38,950 bases of DNA from a virus. Below, piece by piece: positions 1 through 8,695 of this stretch. Positions within the stretch are counted from its first letter, which is position 1; every line of letters starts with the position of its first letter. The position numbers and the translations under genes are program-made. The stretch covers positions 1 to 38,950 of IMG/VR virus record IMGVR_UViG_3300017951_000004. One strand, written 5' to 3'. The notes beneath the pieces are model-generated. The model saw only the letters and a list, made by a program, of their open reading frames with translations, was not told where the DNA came from and did no database searches.

Positions 1-123
1 CAGTCAGTTGTACGACGCACTTTTTGCCGAACTGAAGCGCTGGGTCAAAGAATTACCCGACGCGCTTAATCAGCTGCTCGAAGTTAAGTCAGAACGTATC
101 GAGCTCAAGTCGTCGCCAACCGA
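1..123. repeat. Left copy of exact terminal direct repeat
   Basis: Bases 1-123 are identical to 38828-38950. The repeat lies inside the large terminase gene, which is complete only when the two ends are joined. This is expected from a circular contig written with an assembly overlap. A true short terminal repeat or a circularly permuted genome cannot be excluded from sequence alone. Confidence 0.97.
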
Positions 124-1156
124 GGCGTTTATCTCTGCCAGAACAAGCCGTGCGGAGCAACCAGAGGCGCTACAAGGTGTTCACTCAGACAATGTGATGC
201 TAGTGGGTGACGAAGCGTCTGGTATCCCTGAGAAAGTGTTTGAGGCTGCGGCTGGCTCGATGTCAGGTCATAACGCAACCACGATTCTGTTGGGGAATCC
301 CGTACGCAATAGCGGGTTCTTTTATGACACTCACAACCGTTTGAAGGGTGAATGGTGGACGGCTCGAGTATCGTGTGCGGATAGCCCCCGGGTGTCAGCT
401 GCGTACATTGCTGAAATGGCCAGTCGGTATGGTGAGGAAAGTAACGCGTTTCGCATTCGTGTGCTTGGTGAGTTCCCGGCCAGCGACGACGATACGATTA
501 TCCCGATGGAGCTTTTGGAAGCCGCACAGCACCGAGACGTTGCGCCATCTAAAACGGCCCGGGCGGTGTGGGGTCTTGACGTTGCGCGGTTTGGTTCTGA
601 CAGTTCGACATTGTGTAAGCGCAGCGGAAACGCTGTAACGGAATCGATTAGACGCTGGCGCAATCTAGATTTGATGCAGTTGTGCGGCGCAGTAGTTTCA
701 GAGTTTGAGGCGCTGCCAGTTGAAGAACGGCCAATTGAGATACTGGTAGACTCGATTGGTTTAGGTGCCGGTGTTGTTGACCGGCTGCGGGAACTTAACC
801 TGCCAGCTCGAGGAATAAACGTCAGTGAGTCCCCGGCGTTAGGCCAGACCTATCGAAACTTACGCGCCGAGCTTTGGCATAAAGCGAAGGCGTGGCTTGA
901 GGCCCGAGACTGCAAACTACCAAAAGACGAAGACCTAATTTCCGAGCTCGCAACGGTGCGGTATAAGTTTACGAGCAACGGCAAGCTGCAGGTCGAGAGC
1001 AAAGACGAAATTAGAAAGCGCGGCCTGTCGAGCCCGGACAAAGCCGACTCGTTTGTTCTGACGTTTGCAAGTGATGCGGCAACGGTTCAGTACGGCTCTA
1101 GTTATCAATCTCAATGGGCGCAGCCTATCAAACGAAACATTCCAAGGTTGGTTTAG
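1..1156 (+). CDS. terL: Terminase large subunit, C-terminal part (gene continues from 38574)
   Basis: This is the ATPase/nuclease motor that pumps DNA into the prohead. The reading frame is open from base 2 and joins the N-terminal part at 38574-38827 to give 469 residues, a usual size. In joined numbering the Walker B segment is MLVGDEAS with D155/E156. The RNase H-like nuclease domain follows, with acidic positions in VWGLDVARFGSD, EILVDSIGLG and, near the end, DKADSFVLTF, typical of TerL nuclease domains. Portal, scaffold and capsid genes follow directly. An internal TTG at base 8 is not a real start, because the frame continues upstream to Walker A. The packaging mode (headful or cohesive end) is not determined. 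Confidence 0.95.
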   Translation, partial: SQLYDALFAELKRWVKELPDALNQLLEVKSERIELKSSPTEAFISARTSRAEQPEALQGVHSDNVMLVGDEASGIPEKVFEAAAGSMSGHNATTILLGNPVRNSGFFYDTHNRLKGEWWTARVSCADSPRVSAAYIAEMASRYGEESNAFRIRVLGEFPASDDDTIIPMELLEAAQHRDVAPSKTARAVWGLDVARFGSDSSTLCKRSGNAVTESIRRWRNLDLMQLCGAVVSEFEALPVEERPIEILVDSIGLGAGVVDRLRELNLPARGINVSESPALGQTYRNLRAELWHKAKAWLEARDCKLPKDEDLISELATVRYKFTSNGKLQVESKDEIRKRGLSSPDKADSFVLTFASDAATVQYGSSYQSQWAQPIKRNIPRLV

Positions 1157-1190
1157 GCACTATCGGGATGCCGTGACTTGCGGCTCATCA

Positions 1191-1199
1191 TGTTAGAAT
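1191..1199 (+). promoter_or_regulatory. Candidate extended -10 promoter element before the head operon
   Basis: The 113-base gap between terL and the portal gene holds TGTTAGAAT, an extended -10 (TGn) with a 5/6 match to TATAAT. No good -35 is visible, which extended -10 promoters can tolerate. It would drive the portal-capsid operon. This is weak, sequence-only evidence. Confidence 0.25.
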
Positions 1200-1269
1200 A
1201 TGCGTGGGAAATACTACATATAGTGTTTTTTCACGTTAACTGACAGGGCGCAGCGCGCGAGAAACTAAA

Positions 1270-3420
1270 TTGGCCGAGATTGAAGACGAAATTTTAGAAA
1301 TTGCTGACGACCTTTTAGAAGACGATCAGCCCGTAGACGACACAGACGAGAAGCTACAAGCCGCTGTGTCGGCTGAGTTGGGCGACGCTATTGATTATGT
1401 AGACGACATTATTTCGCCAGAACGTGCCGAGGCCACCAAGTACTACAAGGGTGAAAAGTTCGGCAACGAAATAGAGGGCGCGAGCGAGTATGTATCAACA
1501 GACGTTCGCGATGTCGCGCTTGGCATATTGCCAAATCTGATGCGCATTTTTTGTGGAGCAGAGAGAGTTGCTGAATTTATCCCAGTTGGCCCAGAGGATG
1601 TGGAACCGGCTGCGCAAGCTAGTGACGTCGTTCATCACATTTTTGAAAAAGAAAATCGCGGATTTACGACACTTTATAACGTCTTTAAAGACGCGCTAGT
1701 ACGCAAGACCGGTATTGTTAAATGGTGGTCTGAAGAAATAAGAGAGACGACCGAGTACGAATACAGTGGGTTAGGCGAAGCCGAATTTGCGCTATTGTCG
1801 CAAGACCCCGACGTCGAAGTTTTGGAAATGGAAGTTCAGCAGGACTCCGATCCAAACGACCCAATGGGCATGATGATGATGCCAGCGGTTTACGAGTGCC
1901 GCATTCGACGAACAACAAAACGTCGCAAGTATTGCGTCGACGCTGTACCACCGGAGGAGTTCTTAATCGACAGACGAGCTCGCAACGAAGACAACGCGAG
2001 TTTGGTTGCGCATCGACAGGTGCTGCCTGTTTCGAGATTGGTCGAGATGGGTTACGACTTTGAGATGGTCAAAGAGCACGCGATGAGCGGCGAAGACGTT
2101 CTCGAAATAAACGACGAACGTTATCAAAGAAACCCAGACGAAACTATTTTCACAAACTCTCGAGCTGATACAGCTGCCCAAAAGGTTCTGTATATCCAAG
2201 CGTACATTCGTTACGACCGTGACGGTGATGGTATCGCCGAGCTGCTGAAAGTTTGTTGTTTAGGAAGCGCGCACAAAGTTGTGTCTGTTGAGGGCGTTGA
2301 CGAAGTGCCGTTTGCAATGTTCTGCCCTGACCCAGAACCACATACCGCGATTGGTCTTTCTGAGGCCGACAAGGTTATGGATTTGCAGCGAAGCAAATCA
2401 CAAATAATGCGCGATATGTTTGATTCACTTGCGCAATCGATCCGACCTCGTATGGGTGTCGTTGAAGGTCAAGTGAATATGTCAGACGTTTTGAATAACG
2501 AGACCGGCTCTCCGATTAGGATGCGAGCGCCGGGTATGGTTACGCCGTTCTCGCAACCGTTTGTTGGACAAGCTGCGTTCCCGGTCTTGCAATACCTTGA
2601 CGACGTCAAAGAGACGCGCACGGGTGTTACAAAGGCCAGCATGGGCCTAAACGCAGACGCTCTTCAAAGTTCAACCAAGGCTGCAGTCGCAGCAACCATC
2701 TCAGGGGCGCAAGGCCGCATAGAGTTGATTGCTCGCATCTTTGCCGAAACGGGACTACGGCGAATGTTTCGGGGTATTCTGCGGATGCTGATTCAGCATC
2801 AAGATCAACCAATGTTGCTGCGGCTGCGCAATAAGTTTGTATCGGTTGACCCGCGAGTTTGGAATGCTGACATGGACGTTGAGGTTAACGTTGCGCTGTC
2901 TGCTACCAGCAATGAAGAAAAGTTAGCAGCGCTAACTGAAATTAACGCCAAGCAAGAAAAGGCGTTGTTGTCACTTGGGTTTAATAACCCGCTCGTAACT
3001 CTGAAACAGTACCGCGACACTCTAGGAAAAATTATTGAACTGGCCGGGTTTAAAGACACGTCTATGTTCTTTAACGAGGTCGCGCCTGATTGGATGCCGC
3101 CTCAGACACCACCAAAACCCACTCCCGAAGAAATGTTGGCACAGGTTCAGGCGCAATCCATTCAGGCCGACGTCATGAAAAAACAAGCCGACATCGCTCT
3201 CGAGCGGGAAAAGATGATGCGCGAGGATGACCGAGCCCGAGACAAACTTGAGGCTGACGCGATGCTCAAAGCAGCCGAGATACAAGCAAAGTATGGAACC
3301 GAAGTCGACGTTGCACACATTCACGCAATGATGGAACGAGACAGAGAAGCAATTAAACAACAGGGAGCTGTTACGCAGGCAGCTGTGCAGCCGCCTACAC
3401 CGCAACAGCCACTTAACTGA
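1270..3420 (+). CDS. Portal protein (podovirus/P22-like type)
   Basis: This 716-residue protein would form the dodecameric ring at the capsid vertex through which DNA enters and leaves. I assign it by position (terL-portal-scaffold-capsid), by size, and by resemblance to long portal proteins of P22-type phages: an acidic N-terminus, a central part with the conserved feel of VPFAMFCPDPEPHTAIGLS followed by a long helical region, and a Q/E/K-rich C-terminal coiled coil from about residue 620 (the barrel in P22). The start is a TTG with little Shine-Dalgarno sequence. The frame is open only back to 1240, so TTG 1270 (or CTG 1240) must be used. The stop overlaps the next start (TGATG). Confidence 0.85.
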   Translation: MAEIEDEILEIADDLLEDDQPVDDTDEKLQAAVSAELGDAIDYVDDIISPERAEATKYYKGEKFGNEIEGASEYVSTDVRDVALGILPNLMRIFCGAERVAEFIPVGPEDVEPAAQASDVVHHIFEKENRGFTTLYNVFKDALVRKTGIVKWWSEEIRETTEYEYSGLGEAEFALLSQDPDVEVLEMEVQQDSDPNDPMGMMMMPAVYECRIRRTTKRRKYCVDAVPPEEFLIDRRARNEDNASLVAHRQVLPVSRLVEMGYDFEMVKEHAMSGEDVLEINDERYQRNPDETIFTNSRADTAAQKVLYIQAYIRYDRDGDGIAELLKVCCLGSAHKVVSVEGVDEVPFAMFCPDPEPHTAIGLSEADKVMDLQRSKSQIMRDMFDSLAQSIRPRMGVVEGQVNMSDVLNNETGSPIRMRAPGMVTPFSQPFVGQAAFPVLQYLDDVKETRTGVTKASMGLNADALQSSTKAAVAATISGAQGRIELIARIFAETGLRRMFRGILRMLIQHQDQPMLLRLRNKFVSVDPRVWNADMDVEVNVALSATSNEEKLAALTEINAKQEKALLSLGFNNPLVTLKQYRDTLGKIIELAGFKDTSMFFNEVAPDWMPPQTPPKPTPEEMLAQVQAQSIQADVMKKQADIALEREKMMREDDRARDKLEADAMLKAAEIQAKYGTEVDVAHIHAMMERDREAIKQQGAVTQAAVQPPTPQQPLN

Positions 3421-3680
3421 TGAGTACAAAAGGAATTATAGACGGAGAGCGCGCTAAAGCATTACTCGAAGACGAACTGCTAGTAAGAGCGCTTGAAGAT
3501 ATTGAGTTTAGTTACCTTAAACAATGGAAAGAGACATTGTTTAAAGAAACTGAACTACGCGAAAAACTTTGGTTGGCTACTAAAACAGTCGACGAGTTTC
3601 GCGCAAGGTTACAGGCAACAATCGATGGCGGTGCTATCGATGCCGCTAACATTGAACGTAAAAAACGTTCGGAAAAATAG
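3420..3680 (+). CDS. Small helical protein between portal and scaffold, function unknown
   Basis: This 86-residue charged, mostly helical protein is translationally coupled to the portal gene by a TGATG overlap. Residues about 25-70 look like one long helix (WKETLFKETELREKLW, then EFRARLQATIDGG). Small proteins of this look commonly sit between portal and scaffold genes in phages with P22-like portals, where they have no firmly assigned role. A head-assembly or packaging accessory is a reasonable guess from position only. There are no catalytic motifs, cysteines or membrane segments. Confidence 0.8.
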   Translation: MSTKGIIDGERAKALLEDELLVRALEDIEFSYLKQWKETLFKETELREKLWLATKTVDEFRARLQATIDGGAIDAANIERKKRSEK

Positions 3681-3709
3681 TTTTTTTTAACAAGAGAAAC
3701 ATTAAAATT

Positions 3710-4714
3710 ATGAGCGAAGCAAATACCGATACTGGAATCACCTCCACCGGTAACACACTAAATAACATTGAAGATACAACAAATGCTTTTGCTGCATTTC
3801 TGTCCGGCGAAGAGCCGGGAAACCGGGAAGACAGCGAGGCGCAGGCCGATGAGGCCATTGAGGTCGAAGCTGAAGCGGAAGAAAGCGAGGAATTAGAAGC
3901 CGAAGCGGAAACCGATCTTGACGATGAAGTTGATGATCGTGAAGAGGAAGTCGATTCACCGGTTTACACCGTTAAAGTTGACGGTGAAGAAATCGAAGTG
4001 CCGATCGATGAACTCTTAAACGGTTACAGCCGAACTCAAGATTACACTCGCAAGACTCAAAAACTGGCCGAGGAGCGTAAAGCTGCGATGGCTGAGATTG
4101 ATAATGTGAGGCAAGAGCGTGCACAGTATTCGCAACTGTTAGACGTGATGAGGCAGCAAATTGAGGGTAACCAAGCTAATCAAGTTGACTGGGATAGACT
4201 GCGCAGTGAAGACCCAATCGAGTATTCGGTTCAGTGGGCAGAACACCAACGCCAGCAAGAACGTTTGCAGGCGGTCAGAGCAGAGCAGCAAAGGTTAGCC
4301 GAAATTCAACAGCAGGAACAGTTAGCACAAGTTGAGCAGACGGTTCAAAAGGAAAGAGAGTTGCTGGTTCAGGCTATACCTGAATGGTCGAAAGCCGAAA
4401 CGGCACAATCCGAAAAAGCCGGAATCCGAGATTTTGCAAAACGTGTCGGATTCACAGAACAAGAAGTAGCAAGCATTGTTGACCACCGAGCGGTCGTTAT
4501 GCTGCGAAACGCGTATCTGTACGACAAACTTATGTCTAACAAAGGACAGGTAAAACCTGTTCAAAAATCTGCTTCTCCGGTTATGAGACCGGGGTCTGCC
4601 AACACCGCGCCTAAACCGTCCAGCGACCTGTCCAAAGCTAAACAGCGACTCGCAAAAACTGGTTCGCTGCAAGACGCAGCAGCCGCTTTTAGTCTTCTTT
4701 TAGAGAAAGGTTAG
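3710..4714 (+). CDS. Capsid scaffolding protein
   Basis: This 334-residue protein sits immediately before the major capsid gene. The N-terminal 80 residues are extremely acidic (runs such as EVEAEAEESEELEAEAE). A short conserved-looking segment follows (YTVKVDGEEIEVPIDELLNGY, about residues 84-104), then Q/E/R-rich coiled coil (about 120-220) and a basic, proline-containing tail. The VDGEE...ELLNGYSRTQDYTRKT pattern is typical of scaffold/assembly proteins upstream of DUF5309-type capsids. The role is to organise capsid subunits in the prohead and then exit. No protease domain is fused to it. Confidence 0.8.
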   Translation: MSEANTDTGITSTGNTLNNIEDTTNAFAAFLSGEEPGNREDSEAQADEAIEVEAEAEESEELEAEAETDLDDEVDDREEEVDSPVYTVKVDGEEIEVPIDELLNGYSRTQDYTRKTQKLAEERKAAMAEIDNVRQERAQYSQLLDVMRQQIEGNQANQVDWDRLRSEDPIEYSVQWAEHQRQQERLQAVRAEQQRLAEIQQQEQLAQVEQTVQKERELLVQAIPEWSKAETAQSEKAGIRDFAKRVGFTEQEVASIVDHRAVVMLRNAYLYDKLMSNKGQVKPVQKSASPVMRPGSANTAPKPSSDLSKAKQRLAKTGSLQDAAAAFSLLLEKG

Positions 4715-4716
4715 TC

Positions 4717-5655
4717 ATGGCAAAGGTAACAAACGCATTTGATACATATACCGCGAAAGGTAATCGAGAAGACCTCTCGAATATGATCTACAACATCGAC
4801 CCCTTCGACACACCCGGGGTTAGCGCAATCGGCAGAAGCAACGTCAGCAACACTGTTTTTGATTGGCAGACAGAAAGTCTTCCATCAGTAAGCACGACAG
4901 CTGAACTTGAAGGTTTTGAGCTTTCACGATCTGCTTCTACGCCAACGGTTAGACAGTCAAACATCTGTCAAATCATGAAGCGTGACGCAACTGTTTCAGG
5001 CTCACAGCAGGGCATGAACTCAGCTGGCCGCGCTAACGAGATGGCGCACCAAATGGCATTGTCAGCAAAAGCGCTTAAGCGTGATGTTGAGAAAGTTATT
5101 TTTGGTACAAACGCTGGTAAAACTGCTGGAGATGCAACGACAGCAAGAACAACTCGAACAGTTGAGTCTTGGTTGTCTACAAACTCTAACAGAGGTACTG
5201 GTGGTGCTGATGCTGCATCTGAAACAGCTGGCGCAACAGACGGTACACAGCGTGACCTTACAGAAACTTTGTTGAAGAACACTCTTCAGACTTGTTACAC
5301 GAACGGCGCAGAGCCAACAATGCTCATGGTCGGCCCGGTTAACAAAGTTGTTGTTTCTGGATTTACCGGTCGTTCATCTGCACGTCAAAACATTGCAGCT
5401 GACACCGTTCAACAGTCAGTTACGGTTTACGCATCTGACTTTGGTGAAATCAAAGTGATTCCTTCACGATGGATTCGTGAGCGAACAGCTCTACTTCTCG
5501 ATCCAAACTTTGCTGCTGTTGCATACTTCCGCAACTTCCAGCGTAAGCCAATCGCAGATATCGGTGATGCAAAAACCGAAATGCTGATTGTTGAGTTTGG
5601 CCTCGAGATGAAGAACGAAGCTGCTCACGGCGTTATCGCTGACTTGAACACTTAA
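4717..5655 (+). CDS. Major capsid protein (DUF5309 / SU10-like HK97 fold)
   Basis: This 312-residue protein follows the scaffold with a two-base gap and an AAAGG ribosome site. The N-terminus (AFDTYTAKGNREDLSN, then IDPFDTPG) is characteristic of the DUF5309 / SU10 capsid family. The C-terminal part (DFGEIKVIPSRWIRER, then AVAYFRNFQRKPIADIG) corresponds to the region preceding the capsid P-domain end in that family. It forms the icosahedral shell. A strong terminator lies 10 bases downstream, so capsid mRNA can be made in excess over the downstream tail genes. Confidence 0.93.
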   Translation: MAKVTNAFDTYTAKGNREDLSNMIYNIDPFDTPGVSAIGRSNVSNTVFDWQTESLPSVSTTAELEGFELSRSASTPTVRQSNICQIMKRDATVSGSQQGMNSAGRANEMAHQMALSAKALKRDVEKVIFGTNAGKTAGDATTARTTRTVESWLSTNSNRGTGGADAASETAGATDGTQRDLTETLLKNTLQTCYTNGAEPTMLMVGPVNKVVVSGFTGRSSARQNIAADTVQQSVTVYASDFGEIKVIPSRWIRERTALLLDPNFAAVAYFRNFQRKPIADIGDAKTEMLIVEFGLEMKNEAAHGVIADLNT

Positions 5656-5665
5656 TAAGTGACAC

Positions 5666-5692
5666 GGGGCTGGGGAGACTCAGCCCCCTTTT
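5666..5692 (+). terminator. Rho-independent terminator after the capsid gene
   Basis: The stem GGGGCTG/CAGCCCC encloses an 8-base loop and is followed by CTTTT. It lies just after the capsid stop codon and just before the next gene, so it probably attenuates transcription into the tail genes. Confidence 0.85.
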
Positions 5693-5696
5693 ATAA

Positions 5697-5996
5697 ATGG
5701 CAGACAAAACACTTTTAGACAAAACAGATTTAATCGAGCGAACAGTTCAAACAGAGAATTCGTCGCCAGAGCAAGTACGAGTTGTAACCGAACAAGACGT
5801 TGACCCGGTCATCACTTATGCGCGTGAAATGTCCGACCAAACGTTTAGTGACGACATGAAACCAGTGGCCGAAATACCGATGGTGATTGTTGAAAAGATG
5901 ATGCAAGACGGATCGTGGGGTGACCCAGCCGCAATGAAGAAATGGCTGAATGACCCGGCGAATAGAGTGTTCAGAATTTGGCAAGGAAAAGTCTAA
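5697..5996 (+). CDS. Small head-region protein, function unknown
   Basis: This 99-residue acidic protein lies between the capsid and adaptor genes. The C-terminal half (WGDPAAMKKWLNDPANRVFR) resembles small proteins that recur beside DUF5309-type capsid genes in environmental phages. I know no proven function. Position suggests a decoration or head-completion role. The stop is directly followed by the GTG start of the adaptor gene with no gap, so translation is probably coupled. Confidence 0.75.
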   Translation: MADKTLLDKTDLIERTVQTENSSPEQVRVVTEQDVDPVITYAREMSDQTFSDDMKPVAEIPMVIVEKMMQDGSWGDPAAMKKWLNDPANRVFRIWQGKV

Positions 5997-6623
5997 GTGG
6001 CTATTACAAACTTCAGTGAATTGAAAAGCGCAATTGCCGACACACTAAATCGTTCTGATTTGACGTCGGTCATTCCGCATTTCATTACACTGGCTGAAGC
6101 CAACTTCAACCGTAATTTGAGAACCCGGCAAATGATTGCGAGATCAGATGCTTCAATTGATTCTCAGTACACAGCTTTGCCAAGTGATTTTGAAGAAATG
6201 CGTTCGTTTTATTTAAAGACGAACCCAGTAACAGAATTAAAGTTTTTACCGATCGAAGATATGCAGCGCATGAAGTCGGATTATTTAGAAAGTGTAACCG
6301 GCAAGCCAAAATACTTTTCGATCATTGGCGACACGGTTGAGATGCTGCCTTCGCCTGATGGCGCATACACCGCCGAGCTAATTTATCACGCAAAGATTCC
6401 AGTTTTGTCAGACTCAAATACGACGAACTGGTTATTGACAAGTTACCCCGACGCATACCTTTACGGGTCTTTGATTCATAGCGCGCCGTATCTTAAAGAC
6501 GACGCACGAATTAGTTTGTGGGATCAACTTTTAACTAACGTAGTTTTATCAATCAATTTGGCAAACGAGCGCGCCGAATTTTCTGGCGGTGTTTTAAGAG
6601 CGCGAGTTAATAGGAGTTATTAA
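5997..6623 (+). CDS. Head-tail adaptor protein (SU10 adaptor-like)
   Basis: This 208-residue protein is expected to bind under the portal and connect it to the tail. The N-terminal FSELKSAIADTLNRSD, the ITLAEANFNRNLRTRQM helix, the LPSDFEEMRSFYL segment and the late YLYGSLIHSAPYLKDD segment follow the pattern of the gp6/SU10-type adaptor family next to DUF5309 capsids. Translation begins at GTG, abutting the previous stop codon. The helical ends and central beta domain fit the family, and its length is usual. Confidence 0.8.
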   Translation: MAITNFSELKSAIADTLNRSDLTSVIPHFITLAEANFNRNLRTRQMIARSDASIDSQYTALPSDFEEMRSFYLKTNPVTELKFLPIEDMQRMKSDYLESVTGKPKYFSIIGDTVEMLPSPDGAYTAELIYHAKIPVLSDSNTTNWLLTSYPDAYLYGSLIHSAPYLKDDARISLWDQLLTNVVLSINLANERAEFSGGVLRARVNRSY

Positions 6624-6625
6624 AA

Positions 6626-7024
6626 ATGGCGGGTTCGTATTCCGATTATCTTGAAGACAAAATACTGAAGCACGTTTTCACAAACACGGCGTACACATCG
6701 CCGTCAGCTGTTTACGTTGCACTCTTTACTGTCGCGCCGGATGATACCGGTGGTGGTACTGAGGTAAGCACTAGCGGCACTGCGTATGTACGCAAGGCAG
6801 CAACATTCTCCGTATCGGGAACAGCGACAACGGCGTCTAACAGCGCTGTAGTTGAGTTTGATACAGCGACAGCGAGTTGGGGAACGATTGTAGCTTTTGG
6901 AATTTATGATGCGTCGAGTGCAGGCAATTTGTTGTGCTGGGCCGACCTAACGACAAGTAGAGCAATTGATAGCGGCGACATCGCACGCTTCCCGGTTGAT
7001 AGTTTAACGATTACGCAGACTTAA
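6626..7024 (+). CDS. Tail-associated structural protein
   Basis: This 132-residue protein has the pattern YVALFT....DTGGGTEVS...YVRKAATF, then VVEFDTATASWGTIVAFGIYDA, then a beta-rich end. Many phage tail or fibre-region proteins share this pattern (often annotated tail fibre or Gp80-like). It has no catalytic motif or cysteine pattern. It lies between the adaptor and the fibre genes, with only 2-3 base gaps on each side, so it is surely part of the late virion operon. The exact place in the particle is not known. Confidence 0.75.
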   Translation: MAGSYSDYLEDKILKHVFTNTAYTSPSAVYVALFTVAPDDTGGGTEVSTSGTAYVRKAATFSVSGTATTASNSAVVEFDTATASWGTIVAFGIYDASSAGNLLCWADLTTSRAIDSGDIARFPVDSLTITQT

Positions 7025-7027
7025 TAA

Positions 7028-7561
7028 ATGGCGAGCGGCGATTACGGTTATCTATATTACGGACGAGGTAAGTTTGGATTAAGTAGTTATCCTGAACTTG
7101 CGGGTGCTGTTGTAGCGACCAGCGCTGTTACAGGTGAAGCTCAAAAAATAGTAACGCTTGCAGCTGCGGTAAATGCCTCAGTTAGCATTAGCGCAGAAGC
7201 AGGACGAATTAGAACGACTGCAGCTGAAGTAACTGCAACGTCGAGTGTTAGCGCAGCTGCTACACGATTAAGAAACATTGCTGGTGAAGTAGACGCGTCG
7301 GTCAGCATTACCGCTGACCTAACAAGAATCGAGCCATCGGTTGTTCTGCTTTACAGTTACGCTTGTAAGTCGACGTCGTCCATATCGGGCGACGCCATTA
7401 GAGGAGTCGGATTATTTGGTGATGTCGTTTCGGCATCTCAGGTAAGCGCTAAATGGATGCCCTATCAACGAAACGCGGTTTCGTGGAGTGAGCAAGACAC
7501 AGGTTCAGAAACTTGGACAAAACAAACTGTTTCAGAGGAAATTTGGCAAGAAGCCGCTTAA
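7028..7561 (+). CDS. Virion protein with four 20-residue repeats
   Basis: This 177-residue protein has a glycine/tyrosine-rich start (DYGYLYYGRGKFG). Residues 25-104 are four consecutive 20-residue repeats of the form A-x-x-V-x-A-S/T-x-S/A-I/V-S/T-x-x-x-x-R-I/L, which would suit a beta-solenoid or a series of beta hairpins. The C-terminal 40 residues are rich in W, T, S and E, as in tail-fibre tips or attachment domains. It belongs to the late tail operon. I do not recognise a named family. Confidence 0.75.
   Translation: MASGDYGYLYYGRGKFGLSSYPELAGAVVATSAVTGEAQKIVTLAAAVNASVSISAEAGRIRTTAAEVTATSSVSAAATRLRNIAGEVDASVSITADLTRIEPSVVLLYSYACKSTSSISGDAIRGVGLFGDVVSASQVSAKWMPYQRNAVSWSEQDTGSETWTKQTVSEEIWQEAA
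7100..7339 (+). repeat. Four in-frame 60-base repeats coding 20-residue units
   Basis: The repeats are clear at the protein level (units begin AGAVVATS, AAAVNASV, AAEVTATS and AGEVDASV) but diverged at the DNA level. They are therefore an old, selected protein repeat and not a recent slippage product. Confidence 0.75.
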
Positions 7562-7570
7562 AGGAAAAAT

Positions 7571-8158
7571 ATGGCTGATACTACAACAACCAATTTGGGA
7601 TTAACTAAACCGGAGGTCGGTGCAAGTACCGACAGCTGGGGTACAAAACTTAATTCTGATTTAGATTCGCTCGACGGTCTTTTTAACGCCGCCGGTGACG
7701 GAACGTCTGTTGGTCTAAACGTTGGCAGTGGCAAAACGCTAACGGTTGCTGGGTCACTCGATCTTAGTGGCGACCAAGTACAAGTTTCAGAGGGTGGCAC
7801 AGGCGCTACAACGGCCGCAGCTGCTCTTGTAAACCTAGACGAACGAACCGGTGCTACCGGGTCGCTAAAATTACCTGTTGGAACGACAGCGCAGCGAGAC
7901 GGTTCGCCGTCCGCAGGTTTTATGCGCTGGAACAGCGACGACGACACCGCCGAAGTTTATTCCGGCACAGCGTGGGGCGCTGTTGGCGGCGGCGCTACAG
8001 GTTCATCTGGCGACCAAGTGTTTGTCGAAAACGACAACACGGTTAACAACAGTTACACCATCGCCACAGATAGAAACGCGATGTCTACCGGGCCGGTTAC
8101 GATCGCAACAGGCGTGACGGTCACAATTCCAACTGGCTCTCGATGGGTGGTGATTTAA
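7571..8158 (+). CDS. Tail fibre protein
   Basis: This 195-residue protein begins [20 protein letters not shown], a common opening of phage tail fibre or spike proteins. It continues through G/T/S-rich beta segments ([19 protein letters not shown]-like, [13 protein letters not shown], then [20 protein letters not shown]) and ends in [18 protein letters not shown]. These pieces are modular fibre motifs shared among many environmental phages. It probably contributes to host receptor contact. Its stop abuts the next fibre gene, so the two may be parts of one fibre. Confidence 0.85.
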   Translation: MADTTTTNLGLTKPEVGASTDSWGTKLNSDLDSLDGLFNAAGDGTSVGLNVGSGKTLTVAGSLDLSGDQVQVSEGGTGATTAAAALVNLDERTGATGSLKLPVGTTAQRDGSPSAGFMRWNSDDDTAEVYSGTAWGAVGGGATGSSGDQVFVENDNTVNNSYTIATDRNAMSTGPVTIATGVTVTIPTGSRWVVI

Positions 8159-8656
8159 ATGAGTATAACGATAAATGGATCAGGAACAATAACTGGGGTC
8201 AGTGTTGGTGGGCTACCAGACGGGGTTGTCGACGAAGGTACACTCGCTGCTGACTCCGTAACCGACGCTAAACTCAGTCTTGCAGCAAACGATGCCGAAA
8301 TTAAAACGGCGCTAAATGCAACTGGGTCGGCCCCAATTTATGCGGTTAGAGCTTGGGTAAATTTTGATGGAAGCACAAACACTGGTGGCAGCTGTACTGT
8401 TAGGGCTTCAGGAAATGTAAGCAGTGTTACAGATAACGGTACTGCGAATTACACAATAAATTTTGCTAGTGCTTTACCAGACGCAAATTACACTTGCGCG
8501 AGTATGCAAGGACATAACACGGCTGCTGGCGCAGCTCGAGCTGTTGTATACGACCAAGACAATACAAAATCAACGACCGCGCTGCAAATTAGAACGGTGT
8601 TTGATTGGGTGAACTATTACGATTTAAATGAAGTTTATGTCGCAATCATTCGATAA
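8159..8656 (+). CDS. Tail fibre protein
   Basis: This 165-residue protein starts with the beta motif SITINGSGTITGVSVGGLPDG, followed by VVDEGTLAADSVTDAKL. Both are recurring modules in marine phage fibre proteins. The C-terminal 100 residues form a beta-rich, aromatic domain (AVRAWVNFDGSTNTGGSC onward) that looks like a compact receptor-binding or knob domain. The ATG directly follows the previous stop. Confidence 0.82.
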   Translation: MSITINGSGTITGVSVGGLPDGVVDEGTLAADSVTDAKLSLAANDAEIKTALNATGSAPIYAVRAWVNFDGSTNTGGSCTVRASGNVSSVTDNGTANYTINFASALPDANYTCASMQGHNTAAGAARAVVYDQDNTKSTTALQIRTVFDWVNYYDLNEVYVAIIR

Positions 8657-8695
8657 AAAAACATCAAGTAAAATTTTAGTTAGGAGACAATTCTA

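Noticed and set aside
3022-3429. 135-residue minus-strand open frame opposite the portal end
   Set aside because: It is a shadow of the coiled-coil C-terminus of the portal. No ribosome site or family pattern.
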